DNA from: Saccharobesus litoralis | GTDB taxonomy: Bacteria; Pseudomonadota; Gammaproteobacteria; Enterobacterales; Alteromonadaceae | Direction: 5' to 3' | NCBI RefSeq assembly: GCF_003063625.1 | Contig: NZ_CP026604.1 | Coordinates: 3,698,065-3,762,064 of the forward strand | DNA: 64,000 bases | Position numbers and translations under genes: made by a program | Part shown: in pieces, positions 30,141-38,860 of the stretch | How the letters are laid out: each line of letters begins with the position of its first letter | Position numbering within the stretch: position 1 is the stretch's first letter | Notes under the pieces: model-generated | What the model was told of the DNA's origin: nothing | Databases searched by the model: none | What the model saw: only the letters and a program-made list of their open reading frames with translations

Positions 30141-31051
30141 TGAGTAGCGCCTTTTATCCGCATGAAAATGTCATGTTCACAACCACAAAACAAGATTGGA
30201 TTTTTCGCAGTATTTTAATTGGTTTATTTGCCCTGTATTTGGTGGTGGGTATTTTGGTACCTTTTCTGGAAAGAGTCGAAGTACCACGGGCTGTTAAGGA
30301 GCAAGTTCCTGCTCAACTCGCTAAAATCATGCTAGAAGAGAAGGAAGTTAAAAAGGAAGAACCAAAACCTGAAGTCAAGGAACCAGAGCCAGAAAAAGAG
30401 CCACCCAAAACCAAACGTGAAAAAGCCCGTGAACAAGCGCAATCCAGCGGCTTGGCCGCGATGAAGGATGAGCTGTTCGCACTGCGCGATGCGTTCGATG
30501 TAAAACCCGCAGCACAAACGCAATTGCAGCAAACGGAACAAGCCGCTGCAGTGGAAGCCAAGGTTAAGCGGAAAATGTTAGCGGCAACAGCCAATGCGCA
30601 AAGTGGCGGGATTAATGGAGGTGCCGCTGTTACCAATACTGTGGCTAGCGATGACTTAAGTACAAGGGCGACTAAGCAAGTGAGCTTGTCTGATGAAGAA
30701 GTGATTGCCGACGGAGATGCTGCTTTTAGCGATGCTGAATTAGCTGAAGGTGGCGATAGCCGTCAACGTTCTGAAAATGCGTTACGCCGTACGTTGGAGT
30801 CTAATAAAGCCAGCCTATATGCTTTATATAACCGAGCATTACGCAAAGATCCGACATTGCAGGGTAAAGTCTTGTTTGAAATTGAAATTCAACCTGATGG
30901 TTCGATTAGTCGCGCCGATATTACCAGCAGTGAATTGGGTGATGCTAAGCTAGAGCGTCGTTTATTGCTGCGCTTAAAAGCCATCAACTTTGGTGCCTTG
31001 GATGTGGATGTCATGACGACTATTTGGGCAATTGAGTTTTTACCGAGTTAG
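30140..31051 (+). CDS. TonB-like protein with AgmX/PglI C-terminal domain
   Basis: 303 residues with one N-terminal membrane helix (about 24-44) and a periplasmic Lys/Glu/Pro-rich stretch (about 66-100), as in TonB. A low-complexity Ala-rich part leads to a C-terminal TonB-like domain (GKVLFEIEIQPDGSISRADI, LLLRLKAINFGALD). That last domain is the type found in AgmX and PglI of myxobacterial gliding clusters. It probably transmits force from the TolQR-like motor to the outer-membrane barrels and TPR lipoproteins. Last gene of the operon, 144 bp before flrA. Confidence 0.8.
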   Translation: MSSAFYPHENVMFTTTKQDWIFRSILIGLFALYLVVGILVPFLERVEVPRAVKEQVPAQLAKIMLEEKEVKKEEPKPEVKEPEPEKEPPKTKREKAREQAQSSGLAAMKDELFALRDAFDVKPAAQTQLQQTEQAAAVEAKVKRKMLAATANAQSGGINGGAAVTNTVASDDLSTRATKQVSLSDEEVIADGDAAFSDAELAEGGDSRQRSENALRRTLESNKASLYALYNRALRKDPTLQGKVLFEIEIQPDGSISRADITSSELGDAKLERRLLLRLKAINFGALDVDVMTTIWAIEFLPS

Positions 31052-31098
31052 GGGAAAATTCGTTTAACAATGGCTGAACTGTATTTTGCCGAGGTTAA

Positions 31099-31187
31099 TT
31101 TTTTGACGCAGTATAAAAAAAACGTCAAAAAAGTTAACTTCGTCAAAATATACGCTATTATGGAACCTTAACAACAATAATTTGACG
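31099..31187 (+). promoter_or_regulatory. flrA control region with inverted TTGACG elements
   Basis: TTTTTTGACG (31099-31108) and CGTCAAAAAA (31123-31132) form a perfect 10-bp inverted repeat with a 14-nt spacer. Two further half-sites follow: CGTCAAA at 31141-31147 and TTTGACG at 31181-31187. A possible sigma-70 promoter (TTAACT 31134-31139, TATTAT 31156-31161) lies between them. This looks like an operator cluster for the master regulator gene. Self-binding by FlrA is a guess. Confidence 0.55.
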
Positions 31188-31195
31188 CTTTAGTT

Positions 31196-32629
31196 ATGAG
31201 CTTATCCAGCAAGCGTATCCTTGTCGTTGATGAGGCCGCTGGTCAATTTGATACGTTAAAATCTATTCTGCAGTTTATTAATGAAGACTATGATGTCGTC
31301 ACTTTGTCAGACTCAGCCCAAGTTTTAAAAAATGATGAAGCTTGGAAGTGTGTGCTGTTAGGTGGTGAGCCAAATCATTTTGATTCATTTAAAGCGTTAG
31401 TGACTTCTCATCCAGGTTTACCCTTTGTTGTTACCCAATCGAATGCTGATTTAGATGCAATTGCTAATGTGATTGGCATCTTAAACCCTGATATCACTTA
31501 TCCGGCATTTACTCAGTTATTGGCTCATTGCGAAGCCTATTTACGTAAAAAACCGAATCAAAGTGTAAAATCCGTTAAGGATCTGATCCAAACATTAGTT
31601 GGTACTTCGTCTGAAATGCAAGTTGTGCGTAGGATGATAGAACAAGTTGCTCCGACCGATGCTAACGTTTTGGTTTTAGGTGAATCTGGGACAGGTAAAG
31701 AGGTTGTCGCGCAAAGCATTCATCGTTTATCTAACCGTAATTCAGGCCCTTTTGTGCCAGTAAACTGTGGGGCTATTCCTCCAGAGTTATTAGAAAGCGA
31801 ATTGTTTGGGCATGAGAAAGGCGCATTTACCGGGGCGATCAACTCGCGTAAAGGGCGATTTGAAATGGCTCAGGGCGGCACGCTGTTCTTGGATGAAATT
31901 GGTGATATGCCGCTGCAAATGCAAGTAAAGTTGTTACGTGTATTGCAAGAGCGATTATTTGAGCGAGTAGGTTCGGGCAAAGCCATTAAAGCGGATGTCC
32001 GTGTTATTGCGGCAACACACCGAAATTTGGAAGGCATGGTGACGGATGGTAAATTTAGGGAAGATTTATTTTATCGATTAAATGTATTTCCTATTGAAAC
32101 GCCGAGCTTACGCGAGCGACGTGAAGATATTCCACAATTGCTGAATGAATTGACTAAACGCATTGCTGAGCAAGGCGCTGAATCGGTTAAATTTACTGAT
32201 AGAGCCGTGCAGTCGTTAATGGAACATAAATGGGCTGGAAATGTCCGTGAATTGTCTAACCTCGTCGAGAGAATGACAATTCTGTACCCCAATCAAATGG
32301 TTGACGTTGCTGAGTTACCGAAAAAGTATCAGCATATTGAAATTCAGTCTTTTGAGCCAGAATACCCAGAAGAGTTACTTGAGCGGCAAGCGCTAAATGA
32401 TTTGTTCGGCAGTGATGATGATGGTTCAGATGAGGAAAATACCGCGCAATTAATTGCCTATTTACCAGAAGAGGGAATTAATTTAAAAGAATACCTTGCA
32501 GAGCTAGAGATTGATTTAATTAATCAAGCGCTTGCTATGCATGCTGGTGTTGTTGCTCGAGCTGCTGAGGTATTGGGGATCCGTCGTACAACTTTAGTTG
32601 AAAAAATGAAGAAATACGGAATTAACTGA
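31196..32629 (+). CDS. flrA: Sigma-54-dependent flagellar master regulator FlrA (FleQ)
   Basis: FlrA activates class II flagellar promoters with RpoN. 477 residues: a degenerate FleQ-type receiver (1-120) lacking a phosphorylation site, and an AAA+ domain (about 138-370) with Walker A GESGTGKE and the sigma-54 contact loop GAFTGA. A Fis-type helix-turn-helix forms the end (ARAAEVLGIRRTTLVEKMKKYG). It is first in the cluster, followed by its likely target flrBC. FleQ proteins in this group are often c-di-GMP sensors antagonised by FlhG; that is family knowledge. Confidence 0.93.
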   Translation: MSLSSKRILVVDEAAGQFDTLKSILQFINEDYDVVTLSDSAQVLKNDEAWKCVLLGGEPNHFDSFKALVTSHPGLPFVVTQSNADLDAIANVIGILNPDITYPAFTQLLAHCEAYLRKKPNQSVKSVKDLIQTLVGTSSEMQVVRRMIEQVAPTDANVLVLGESGTGKEVVAQSIHRLSNRNSGPFVPVNCGAIPPELLESELFGHEKGAFTGAINSRKGRFEMAQGGTLFLDEIGDMPLQMQVKLLRVLQERLFERVGSGKAIKADVRVIAATHRNLEGMVTDGKFREDLFYRLNVFPIETPSLRERREDIPQLLNELTKRIAEQGAESVKFTDRAVQSLMEHKWAGNVRELSNLVERMTILYPNQMVDVAELPKKYQHIEIQSFEPEYPEELLERQALNDLFGSDDDGSDEENTAQLIAYLPEEGINLKEYLAELEIDLINQALAMHAGVVARAAEVLGIRRTTLVEKMKKYGIN

Positions 32630-32886
32630 CGTTTAGTGTAACTATCTAGTGTAACGAAAAGCCATAGCTCGTTTAATAACTTTGAATGAGCTAATTAATC
32701 TACCGACTTTGACGAAAATAACCGTTTTAAAATATCAATTTTTTGTGGGCGAGCATTTATGCTTGCAGAGCTTGCAAACCTTTCTGACTTTTATAGTTGG
32801 CCTTCCTTTACGTTTTACAACTAATGACGAACATTTGACTGGCTATTTTTTAACTTAATCTGTTGAAATTAAAGGGTTTTTAATTT
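32630..32886. other. flrA-flrB spacer
   Basis: Non-coding, AT-rich. An AGCTC/GAGCT imperfect hairpin (about 32669-32695) follows flrA without a U-tract, and one TTTGACG element like those before flrA is at 32708-32714. I see no gene. Confidence 0.4.
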
Positions 32887-32902
32887 TGGCATATTTCCTG
32901 CT
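32887..32902 (+). promoter_or_regulatory. Sigma-54 promoter of flrBC
   Basis: TGGCATATTTCCTGCT has GG (-24) and GC (-12) exactly 10 nt apart, as required for RpoN. It lies 52 bp before the flrB GTG start, where an FlrA-activated promoter is expected. Confidence 0.75.
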
Positions 32903-32953
32903 TTATACAAATCACTAGATAAAAGTTAGTAATTTGACACAAGGGGAAGTAGC

Positions 32954-34063
32954 GTGAGTCGTGCCGCTCTCAGTTGTAAATCACAATCCGTTAATTTGAA
33001 AACCGAAGCTTATATTGGTGAGCTTGATGGCCTTCGAGCCAAAGCCACTAGTTTAGCTAATTTGGTTAAAGTTATGCCTGTTGGCGTGGTAATTATTGAC
33101 GGATTAGGCTTTGTCAAAGAAGCAAACCAGATCGCGGTTAATTTATTAGGCTCACCGTTGGAAGGCCAACGTTGGTTAGCGATTATTGACCGCTCGTTTA
33201 GTCCACAAGCTGATGATGGTCATGAAGTCTCGTTGCGAGATGGACGCCGTGTCAAATTACAAACTACCGACTTATCACCTGAATCAGGCCAATTGGTTGT
33301 GTTAACCGATATGACTGAAACTCGGTTATTACAATCAAGAGTGGCAAAGCTTAACCATTTATCTGCACTGGGTAAAATGATGGCTTCGTTAGCTCATCAA
33401 ATTAGAACACCTTTATCGGCAGCCATGTTATACGCGGCTAACTTAGCCAATAACTCGTTAAACAATAGTTCACGACAATCGTTTCAACAAAAGCTGGTTT
33501 CTCGATTGCAAGACTTGGAAAAGCAGATCAGTGACTTACTCTTGTTTGCTAAAGGTGAGCAGCAGCAAGTCGCGCAACCAATTTCATTGCAACAATTGTT
33601 GGCTGAAATTCAAGCTGGCAGTGAGGCTATGCTAAGCCAAAGTCAGGGTACTATGCAGGTCCAATTACCCGAACCGGATATTGTTATTTTGGGTAACAAG
33701 AACGCCTTAGCTAGCGCAGTGCAAAACTTAATTCACAATAGTATCCAAGCTAAAAATCAAAATTTAGTGATTAAGCTCAGTGCTGAGCGCCATGCCAATG
33801 ATCCTGATAAAGTGTGTATCAAGCTGAGTGACAATGGCCCTGGTATGAATAAAGAACAACAGCGTCAAGCTTTTGAACCTTTCTATACCACACGCCCACA
33901 AGGCACGGGGTTAGGTTTAGCCGTCGTGCGCTCAGTGATAGAACAACATAAAGGTCAGGTTGAATTGCAATCTGAGTTAGGGCAAGGGGTTTGTTTTTCA
34001 CTTAACTTACCGATTGCTCATGAAGTGATACCGGCATTAGCCCAAGTATCTGGTCAAAATTAG
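32954..34063 (+). CDS. flrB: Flagellar two-component sensor kinase FlrB (FleS)
   Basis: This is a soluble histidine kinase that phosphorylates FlrC once hook-basal-body assembly proceeds. 369 residues with no membrane segment: a PAS domain (about 35-125), a dimerisation helix with the phospho-acceptor His in SLAHQIRTPLSA (about residue 155), and an HATPase domain with N (NLIHNSIQA), DNGPG and GTGLGLAVV boxes. GTG start after GGGGAAG. It forms an operon with flrC (9-bp gap). Confidence 0.93.
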   Translation: MSRAALSCKSQSVNLKTEAYIGELDGLRAKATSLANLVKVMPVGVVIIDGLGFVKEANQIAVNLLGSPLEGQRWLAIIDRSFSPQADDGHEVSLRDGRRVKLQTTDLSPESGQLVVLTDMTETRLLQSRVAKLNHLSALGKMMASLAHQIRTPLSAAMLYAANLANNSLNNSSRQSFQQKLVSRLQDLEKQISDLLLFAKGEQQQVAQPISLQQLLAEIQAGSEAMLSQSQGTMQVQLPEPDIVILGNKNALASAVQNLIHNSIQAKNQNLVIKLSAERHANDPDKVCIKLSDNGPGMNKEQQRQAFEPFYTTRPQGTGLGLAVVRSVIEQHKGQVELQSELGQGVCFSLNLPIAHEVIPALAQVSGQN

Positions 34064-34072
34064 GAGACAATA

Positions 34073-35425
34073 ATGGAAAATCAAAATGCAAAAGTACTGG
34101 TTGTTGAAGACGACCAAGCACTAAGAGAAGCTGTTGTTGACACACTCGCATTGGCTGGGTACGAAGCGGTTGAAGCTGACAGTGGTGAGCAAGCGTTAGT
34201 TAGGCTTAAAGAACACAGCATTAATATTGTGGTTAGTGACGTGCAAATGCCGGGGATAAATGGTTTATCTCTTCTGCGCTCCATTAAAGCAAATAACCCG
34301 AATTTACCCGTACTGTTAATGACAGCATTTGCCAATATTAATGATGCGGTTCAAGCTATGCGTGATGGCGCTACTGATTATTTAAGCAAACCCTTTTCGC
34401 CTGAAGTTTTGCTTAATTTAGTTAGCCGTTATATTCCTCAACAAAATGAGCCGAGTTTTGAGCCCGTTGTGGCACAAGAGTCTAGTAAAAATCTATTGCG
34501 ACTGGCGGCGAAAGTAGCTCGTTCAGAAGCCAATGTGATGATCAATGGGCCAAGCGGATCAGGTAAAGAGGTGTTAGCCCGTTACGTACACGAACAGTCA
34601 TCACGCAAGCAAGAAAATTTTGTGGCGATTAATTGTGCGGCCATTCCAGAGAATATGCTGGAATCAACATTATTTGGTTATGAAAAAGGCGCGTTTACCG
34701 GTGCGTTACAAGCTTGCCCTGGAAAATTTGAGCAAGCGCAAGGTGGAACCATTTTATTAGATGAAATCACCGAAATGGATTTGGGCTTACAGGCTAAATT
34801 ATTGCGAGTGTTACAAGAGCGCGAAGTGGAGCGATTAGGCTCAAATAAAACCATTAATTTAGATGTTCGAGTGATAGCGACTAGTAATCGTGATTTGAAA
34901 CAAGCTGTTAACGATGGCACCTTTCGTGAAGATTTATATTACCGCTTAAATGTATTTCCTTTAACTTGGTCAGCATTGAAAGACAGAAAGCTGGATATTT
35001 TGCCGTTAGCAGAAACTTTGATTGAGCGTCATTGTGCGCGCAGCGGTCAAGTTGTTCCACTGTTAACACCAGAAGCTCGCAATAAACTTATGCAACATTC
35101 TTGGCCGGGCAATGTTCGAGAACTTGATAACGTTATTCAACGTGCATTGATTTTAGCCACGGGAACGCAAATTAGCGAAATGGATATTTTGTTAGAAGCG
35201 GATACCGCAATGACAGAGCCTGTTGTGATTGAAACACCCGAAGAAGAAAAACCAGAGCGTCTCGGTGATGAAATTCAAAAACAAGAGCAACAAATTATTT
35301 TAGATACCTTAGTGGCATTTCACGGCAAACGAAATTTAGTCGCAGACAAGCTAGGCATAAGTCCACGCACATTAAGATATAAAATTGCCAAAATGCGTGA
35401 TCAAGGTATTACTATCCCAGTTTAA
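34073..35425 (+). CDS. flrC: Flagellar response regulator FlrC (FleR)
   Basis: A sigma-54-dependent activator of class III flagellar genes. 450 residues: receiver domain with phosphorylatable D56 (VVSDVQMPG), AAA+ domain with GPSGSGKE and the GAFTGA loop, then a Fis-type helix-turn-helix (NLVADKLGISPRTLRYKIAK). TAGGAGAC precedes the ATG. It is likely to drive the fliE promoter downstream. Confidence 0.94.
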   Translation: MENQNAKVLVVEDDQALREAVVDTLALAGYEAVEADSGEQALVRLKEHSINIVVSDVQMPGINGLSLLRSIKANNPNLPVLLMTAFANINDAVQAMRDGATDYLSKPFSPEVLLNLVSRYIPQQNEPSFEPVVAQESSKNLLRLAAKVARSEANVMINGPSGSGKEVLARYVHEQSSRKQENFVAINCAAIPENMLESTLFGYEKGAFTGALQACPGKFEQAQGGTILLDEITEMDLGLQAKLLRVLQEREVERLGSNKTINLDVRVIATSNRDLKQAVNDGTFREDLYYRLNVFPLTWSALKDRKLDILPLAETLIERHCARSGQVVPLLTPEARNKLMQHSWPGNVRELDNVIQRALILATGTQISEMDILLEADTAMTEPVVIETPEEEKPERLGDEIQKQEQQIILDTLVAFHGKRNLVADKLGISPRTLRYKIAKMRDQGITIPV

Positions 35426-35448
35426 TGCGTTTTTCAGCGCCCGAATTT

Positions 35449-35472
35449 TCAGTGTCGAAAAACCGACACTGA
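35449..35472 (+). other. Hairpin between flrC and fliE
   Basis: TCAGTGTCG (35449-35457) pairs perfectly with CGACACTGA (35464-35472) over a 6-nt loop, 24 bp after the flrC stop. No U-run follows, so it may be a processing or attenuation structure rather than a classic terminator. Confidence 0.5.
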
Positions 35473-35593
35473 CATCCCTTACTACTACCCAGCAAAGGGG
35501 ACCTAAAAATTTAACTATTCTAATTACCCTAAGTGATTGATATTTAAATTATTTTGTTCCCCTTTTATCCTTTCCTGAAAAAGTCATTCATTT

Positions 35594-35609
35594 TGGCACA
35601 CCTCGTGCA
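35594..35609 (+). promoter_or_regulatory. Sigma-54 promoter of the fliE operon
   Basis: TGGCACACCTCGTGCA matches the RpoN consensus: TGGCAC at -24 and TGC at -12 with correct spacing. It would transcribe fliEFGHIJ, probably with FlrC or FlrA. Confidence 0.85.
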
Positions 35610-35698
35610 TTTACCCTTGTAAGAGCTTAACCATGTCAATTATTCGGCTAATTGAAATTAAGCTGAATTCAAGACAAGTTAAATACGAGGGGATTAAG

Positions 35699-36049
35699 AT
35701 GAAAATTGGATCTTACGACTTAGCAGCGAATAATTTGTATGCAGATATGCAATCGATGTCAAATCAAGCGCAAAATCGCATCATGTCAGACAGTAAAGTC
35801 GATCGAAATGTTATTAACCCAACGTCAAGTAATTTTGCTGATATGCTGGAAAAAGCCATAGATAATGTCAACGAATTAGGGCAAACCTCGAAGGAAAAAG
35901 TGACAGCATTTGAAATGGGAGATCGCAATGTTACCCTCGCAGATGCTATGATCGCCAAAGAAAAATCAGGCGTCGCATTTGAAGCGACTGTTCAAGTACG
36001 TAATAAAGTGCTTGAAGCTTACCAAAAAATTATGCAAATGCCGGTATAG
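35699..36049 (+). CDS. fliE: Flagellar hook-basal body protein FliE
   Basis: FliE joins the MS ring to the proximal rod. The ATG at 35699 follows GAGGGGAT and gives 116 residues, the usual size. The in-frame ATG at 35633 would add 22 atypical residues. The C-terminus carries the family pattern ADAMIAKEKSGVAFEATVQVRNK (split), ending YQKIMQMPV. First gene of the sigma-54 unit. Confidence 0.93.
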   Translation: MKIGSYDLAANNLYADMQSMSNQAQNRIMSDSKVDRNVINPTSSNFADMLEKAIDNVNELGQTSKEKVTAFEMGDRNVTLADAMIAKEKSGVAFEATVQVRNKVLEAYQKIMQMPV

Positions 36050-36075
36050 TCAATAAATAGACTGGGGATAGTAGA

Positions 36076-37803
36076 GTGGCAGAACAAGCAGAAACAACAG
36101 ATATCGCATTAGCAGATGGCGGCGCCTTAGCTTCAACGGCTGGCTCAGATTCAGCATTAGGTGAAGAACAAAAATCGGGCTTTATGGGCGCGCTAAAAGA
36201 TGTTGATATCTTACGTCAAGTCACGCTTATCTTAGCTCTGACAATATGTTTAGCTATTGCCTTGTTTATTATTTTGTGGGCAAACGAGCCCGAGCTTAGA
36301 CCGTTAGGCAAATACGAAACGCAAGAATTGATCGAGACATTAGACTTTCTTGATCAAAACCAAATTGAATATGTACTCGAAGGCAACATAGTTAAGGTTG
36401 CAGAAGATGAGTATCAAAACATCAAACTCTCGCTGGCTAGAGCCGGAATGGAAGGCTCAACCACAGAAGGTGAAGATATCTTACTAAAAGATATGGGTTT
36501 TGGGGTGAGTCAGCGTGTTGAGCGTGAGCGTCTTAAATACGCTCGCGAGCAGAGTATTAAACAAACCATTGAAGAATTACAAAGCATTAAACGCGCCCGT
36601 GTTTTACTTGCTATTCCTAAAGAAAACGTATTTGCCCGTCATGAGAAAAAACCCAGTGCGACCGTTGTTTTAAGTGTTGCTAAAAACCGTCAACTATCAG
36701 CTGAAGAGGTGGACTCTGTGGTTGATATTGTCGCCTCAGCGGTTCAGGGGTTAGAACCGGCTCGAGTGACAGTGACCGATCACAATGGCCGCTTACTCAA
36801 CTCAGGTTCACAAGACGCTTTATCATCACGATCTCGTCAAGAATATGAAATAGAACAAAAGCGTGAAGCGGAATACATGGAGAAAATCGACTCAATTATG
36901 ATCCCAATTGTCGGGGTAGGTAATTATACCGCACAAGCCGATGTGACTATGGATTTCACCGCTGTTGAACAAACACAAAAACGCTTTAATCCAGACTTGC
37001 CCGCTGTTCGAAGTGAAATGACAGTAGAAACTAACGCGTTAGGATCAGGTGCGATAGGTATTCCTGGCGCACTAACCAATCAACCCCCACTTGAATCCAA
37101 TATTCCAGAGCAAGCGACTGGAGGCAATGGCGCTAACGGTGGTAATAGCAAGAGCCATAGAGAATCGACTCGAAACTATGAGTTAGATACAACCATTAGC
37201 CATACCCGTCAACAAAGTGGCGTTGTACGTCGTTTAACAGTATCAGTTGCGGTTGATTACTTAACGCAAGAGAATGTTGATTCCGGTGAAATGGAAAGTG
37301 TGCCACGTAGTCAAGAAGCGTTAGCTAATATCCGTCGTTTACTACAAGGTAGCATTGGTTTTGATATGCAACGTGGCGATACGTTAGATGTAGTAACTAT
37401 TCCATTTACGCGTGACGACATAGGTAAAGATTTACAAGTTCCGTTTTATAAAGAGCCATGGTTTGACAAAATATCTAAGCTAGTTGCAGGTATGCTGATT
37501 ATTATCGTGCTAATACTTGCGGTTGTTAGACCTATGCTGCGTAAGCTTATTTACCCAGAAGATACGCCTGAAGAATACGATGATGGTTTACTGGATTCTG
37601 GTGTAGACTTAGGTGACGAAACCATAGATATGTTGTCTAGCGAGTTTGATTCAAGTGCGGTTGGTTTTGCTTCTGATGGCTCGCTAATGTTACCAGATTT
37701 ACATAAAGATGAAGATGTACTGAAAGCAGTACGCGCCTTAGTGGCTAACGAGCCTGAATTATCATCTCAAGTAGTGAAAGCGTGGTTGAACGAAGATGCC
37801 TGA
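36076..37803 (+). CDS. fliF: Flagellar MS-ring protein FliF
   Basis: FliF forms the MS ring in the inner membrane. 575 residues with two membrane segments (about 52-73 and 472-492) bracketing a periplasmic region with ring-building motifs (LARAGMEGSTTEGEDI, ARVLLAIPKENVF). A Gly/Asn-rich loop near 340-360 is seen in FliF proteins. The cytoplasmic tail binds FliG, whose gene overlaps by 8 bp. GTG start. Confidence 0.95.
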   Translation: MAEQAETTDIALADGGALASTAGSDSALGEEQKSGFMGALKDVDILRQVTLILALTICLAIALFIILWANEPELRPLGKYETQELIETLDFLDQNQIEYVLEGNIVKVAEDEYQNIKLSLARAGMEGSTTEGEDILLKDMGFGVSQRVERERLKYAREQSIKQTIEELQSIKRARVLLAIPKENVFARHEKKPSATVVLSVAKNRQLSAEEVDSVVDIVASAVQGLEPARVTVTDHNGRLLNSGSQDALSSRSRQEYEIEQKREAEYMEKIDSIMIPIVGVGNYTAQADVTMDFTAVEQTQKRFNPDLPAVRSEMTVETNALGSGAIGIPGALTNQPPLESNIPEQATGGNGANGGNSKSHRESTRNYELDTTISHTRQQSGVVRRLTVSVAVDYLTQENVDSGEMESVPRSQEALANIRRLLQGSIGFDMQRGDTLDVVTIPFTRDDIGKDLQVPFYKEPWFDKISKLVAGMLIIIVLILAVVRPMLRKLIYPEDTPEEYDDGLLDSGVDLGDETIDMLSSEFDSSAVGFASDGSLMLPDLHKDEDVLKAVRALVANEPELSSQVVKAWLNEDA

Positions 37804-38830
37804 TGAACAAAATGATGCCCCCCTGTTTGATGTAGAACGACTAGAGGGAGTTGAAAAAGCGGCCATATTGCTGCTGAGCTTATCCGAAGAAGATGCTGCG
37901 CAAATACTCAAACATTTGGAACCTAAACAGGTACAAAAGGTGGGTATGGCCATGGCGTCGTTAGAGGATTTTACCCAAGATAAGATCACCGCGGTCCATA
38001 AGCTATTTATAGACGAAATCCAAAGCTTCTCAACCATAGGTTTCCAATCAGAAGAGTTTGTGCGTAAAGCCTTAACCGCGGCGTTAGGTGAAGAAAAAGC
38101 GGGTAACTTGATTGAGCAAATTATTATGGGATCGGGGGCGAAGGGTCTCGACTCATTAAAATGGATGGACTCTAAGCAAGTTGCCAATATTATTCGTAAT
38201 GAGCATCCACAGATCCAAACAATTGTAATGTCCTATTTGGATCCAGAGCAATCGGCGGAAATTATGTCGCAATTCTCTGAGAAGGTTCGTCTTGATCTCA
38301 TGATGCGAATTGCTAATTTAGAAGAAGTACAACCTGCGGCCCTACAAGAATTAAACGAGATCATGGAGAAACAATTCGCGGGTCAAGCCGGTGCGCAAGC
38401 CGCGAAAATGGGTGGCCTGAAGGCTGCTGCGGATATTATGAACTACTTGGATACGAATATTGAAGGCCAGTTAATGGACGCTATTCGTGAGCATGACGAA
38501 GAAATGAGTCAACAAATTCAAGATCTTATGTTTGTATTTGATAACCTTGCTGATGTCGACGACAAAGGTATTCAAGCTATTTTACGTGAAGTACAGCAAG
38601 AATCATTGATGCGCGCGATTAAAGGTGCGGATGAAGGCTTACAAGATAAAATTATGGCTAATATGTCTAAACGTGCAGCTGAATTACTTAAAGACGATTT
38701 AGAAGCTATGGGGCCTATCCGTGTCAGTGAAGTGGAAACGGCGCAAAAAGAAATCCTGTCAATTGCACGTCGCTTAGCGGATGCAGGCGAGATCATGCTT
38801 GGTGGCGGTGGTGGAGAAGAATTCTTGTAA
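37796..38830 (+). CDS. fliG: Flagellar motor switch protein FliG
   Basis: FliG makes torque against the stator and carries the rotor switch. 344 residues with the usual N, middle (EHPQIQTIVMSYLDP) and C-terminal domains; the C-terminal helix holds alternating charges (MSKRAAELLKDDLEAMGPIR). A Gly run precedes the final EEFL. Translation is coupled to fliF. Confidence 0.95.
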   Translation: MPDEQNDAPLFDVERLEGVEKAAILLLSLSEEDAAQILKHLEPKQVQKVGMAMASLEDFTQDKITAVHKLFIDEIQSFSTIGFQSEEFVRKALTAALGEEKAGNLIEQIIMGSGAKGLDSLKWMDSKQVANIIRNEHPQIQTIVMSYLDPEQSAEIMSQFSEKVRLDLMMRIANLEEVQPAALQELNEIMEKQFAGQAGAQAAKMGGLKAAADIMNYLDTNIEGQLMDAIREHDEEMSQQIQDLMFVFDNLADVDDKGIQAILREVQQESLMRAIKGADEGLQDKIMANMSKRAAELLKDDLEAMGPIRVSEVETAQKEILSIARRLADAGEIMLGGGGGEEFL

Positions 38831-38860
38831 TTCTTTTCCTTATGTTAGATTGGTAGTGGT

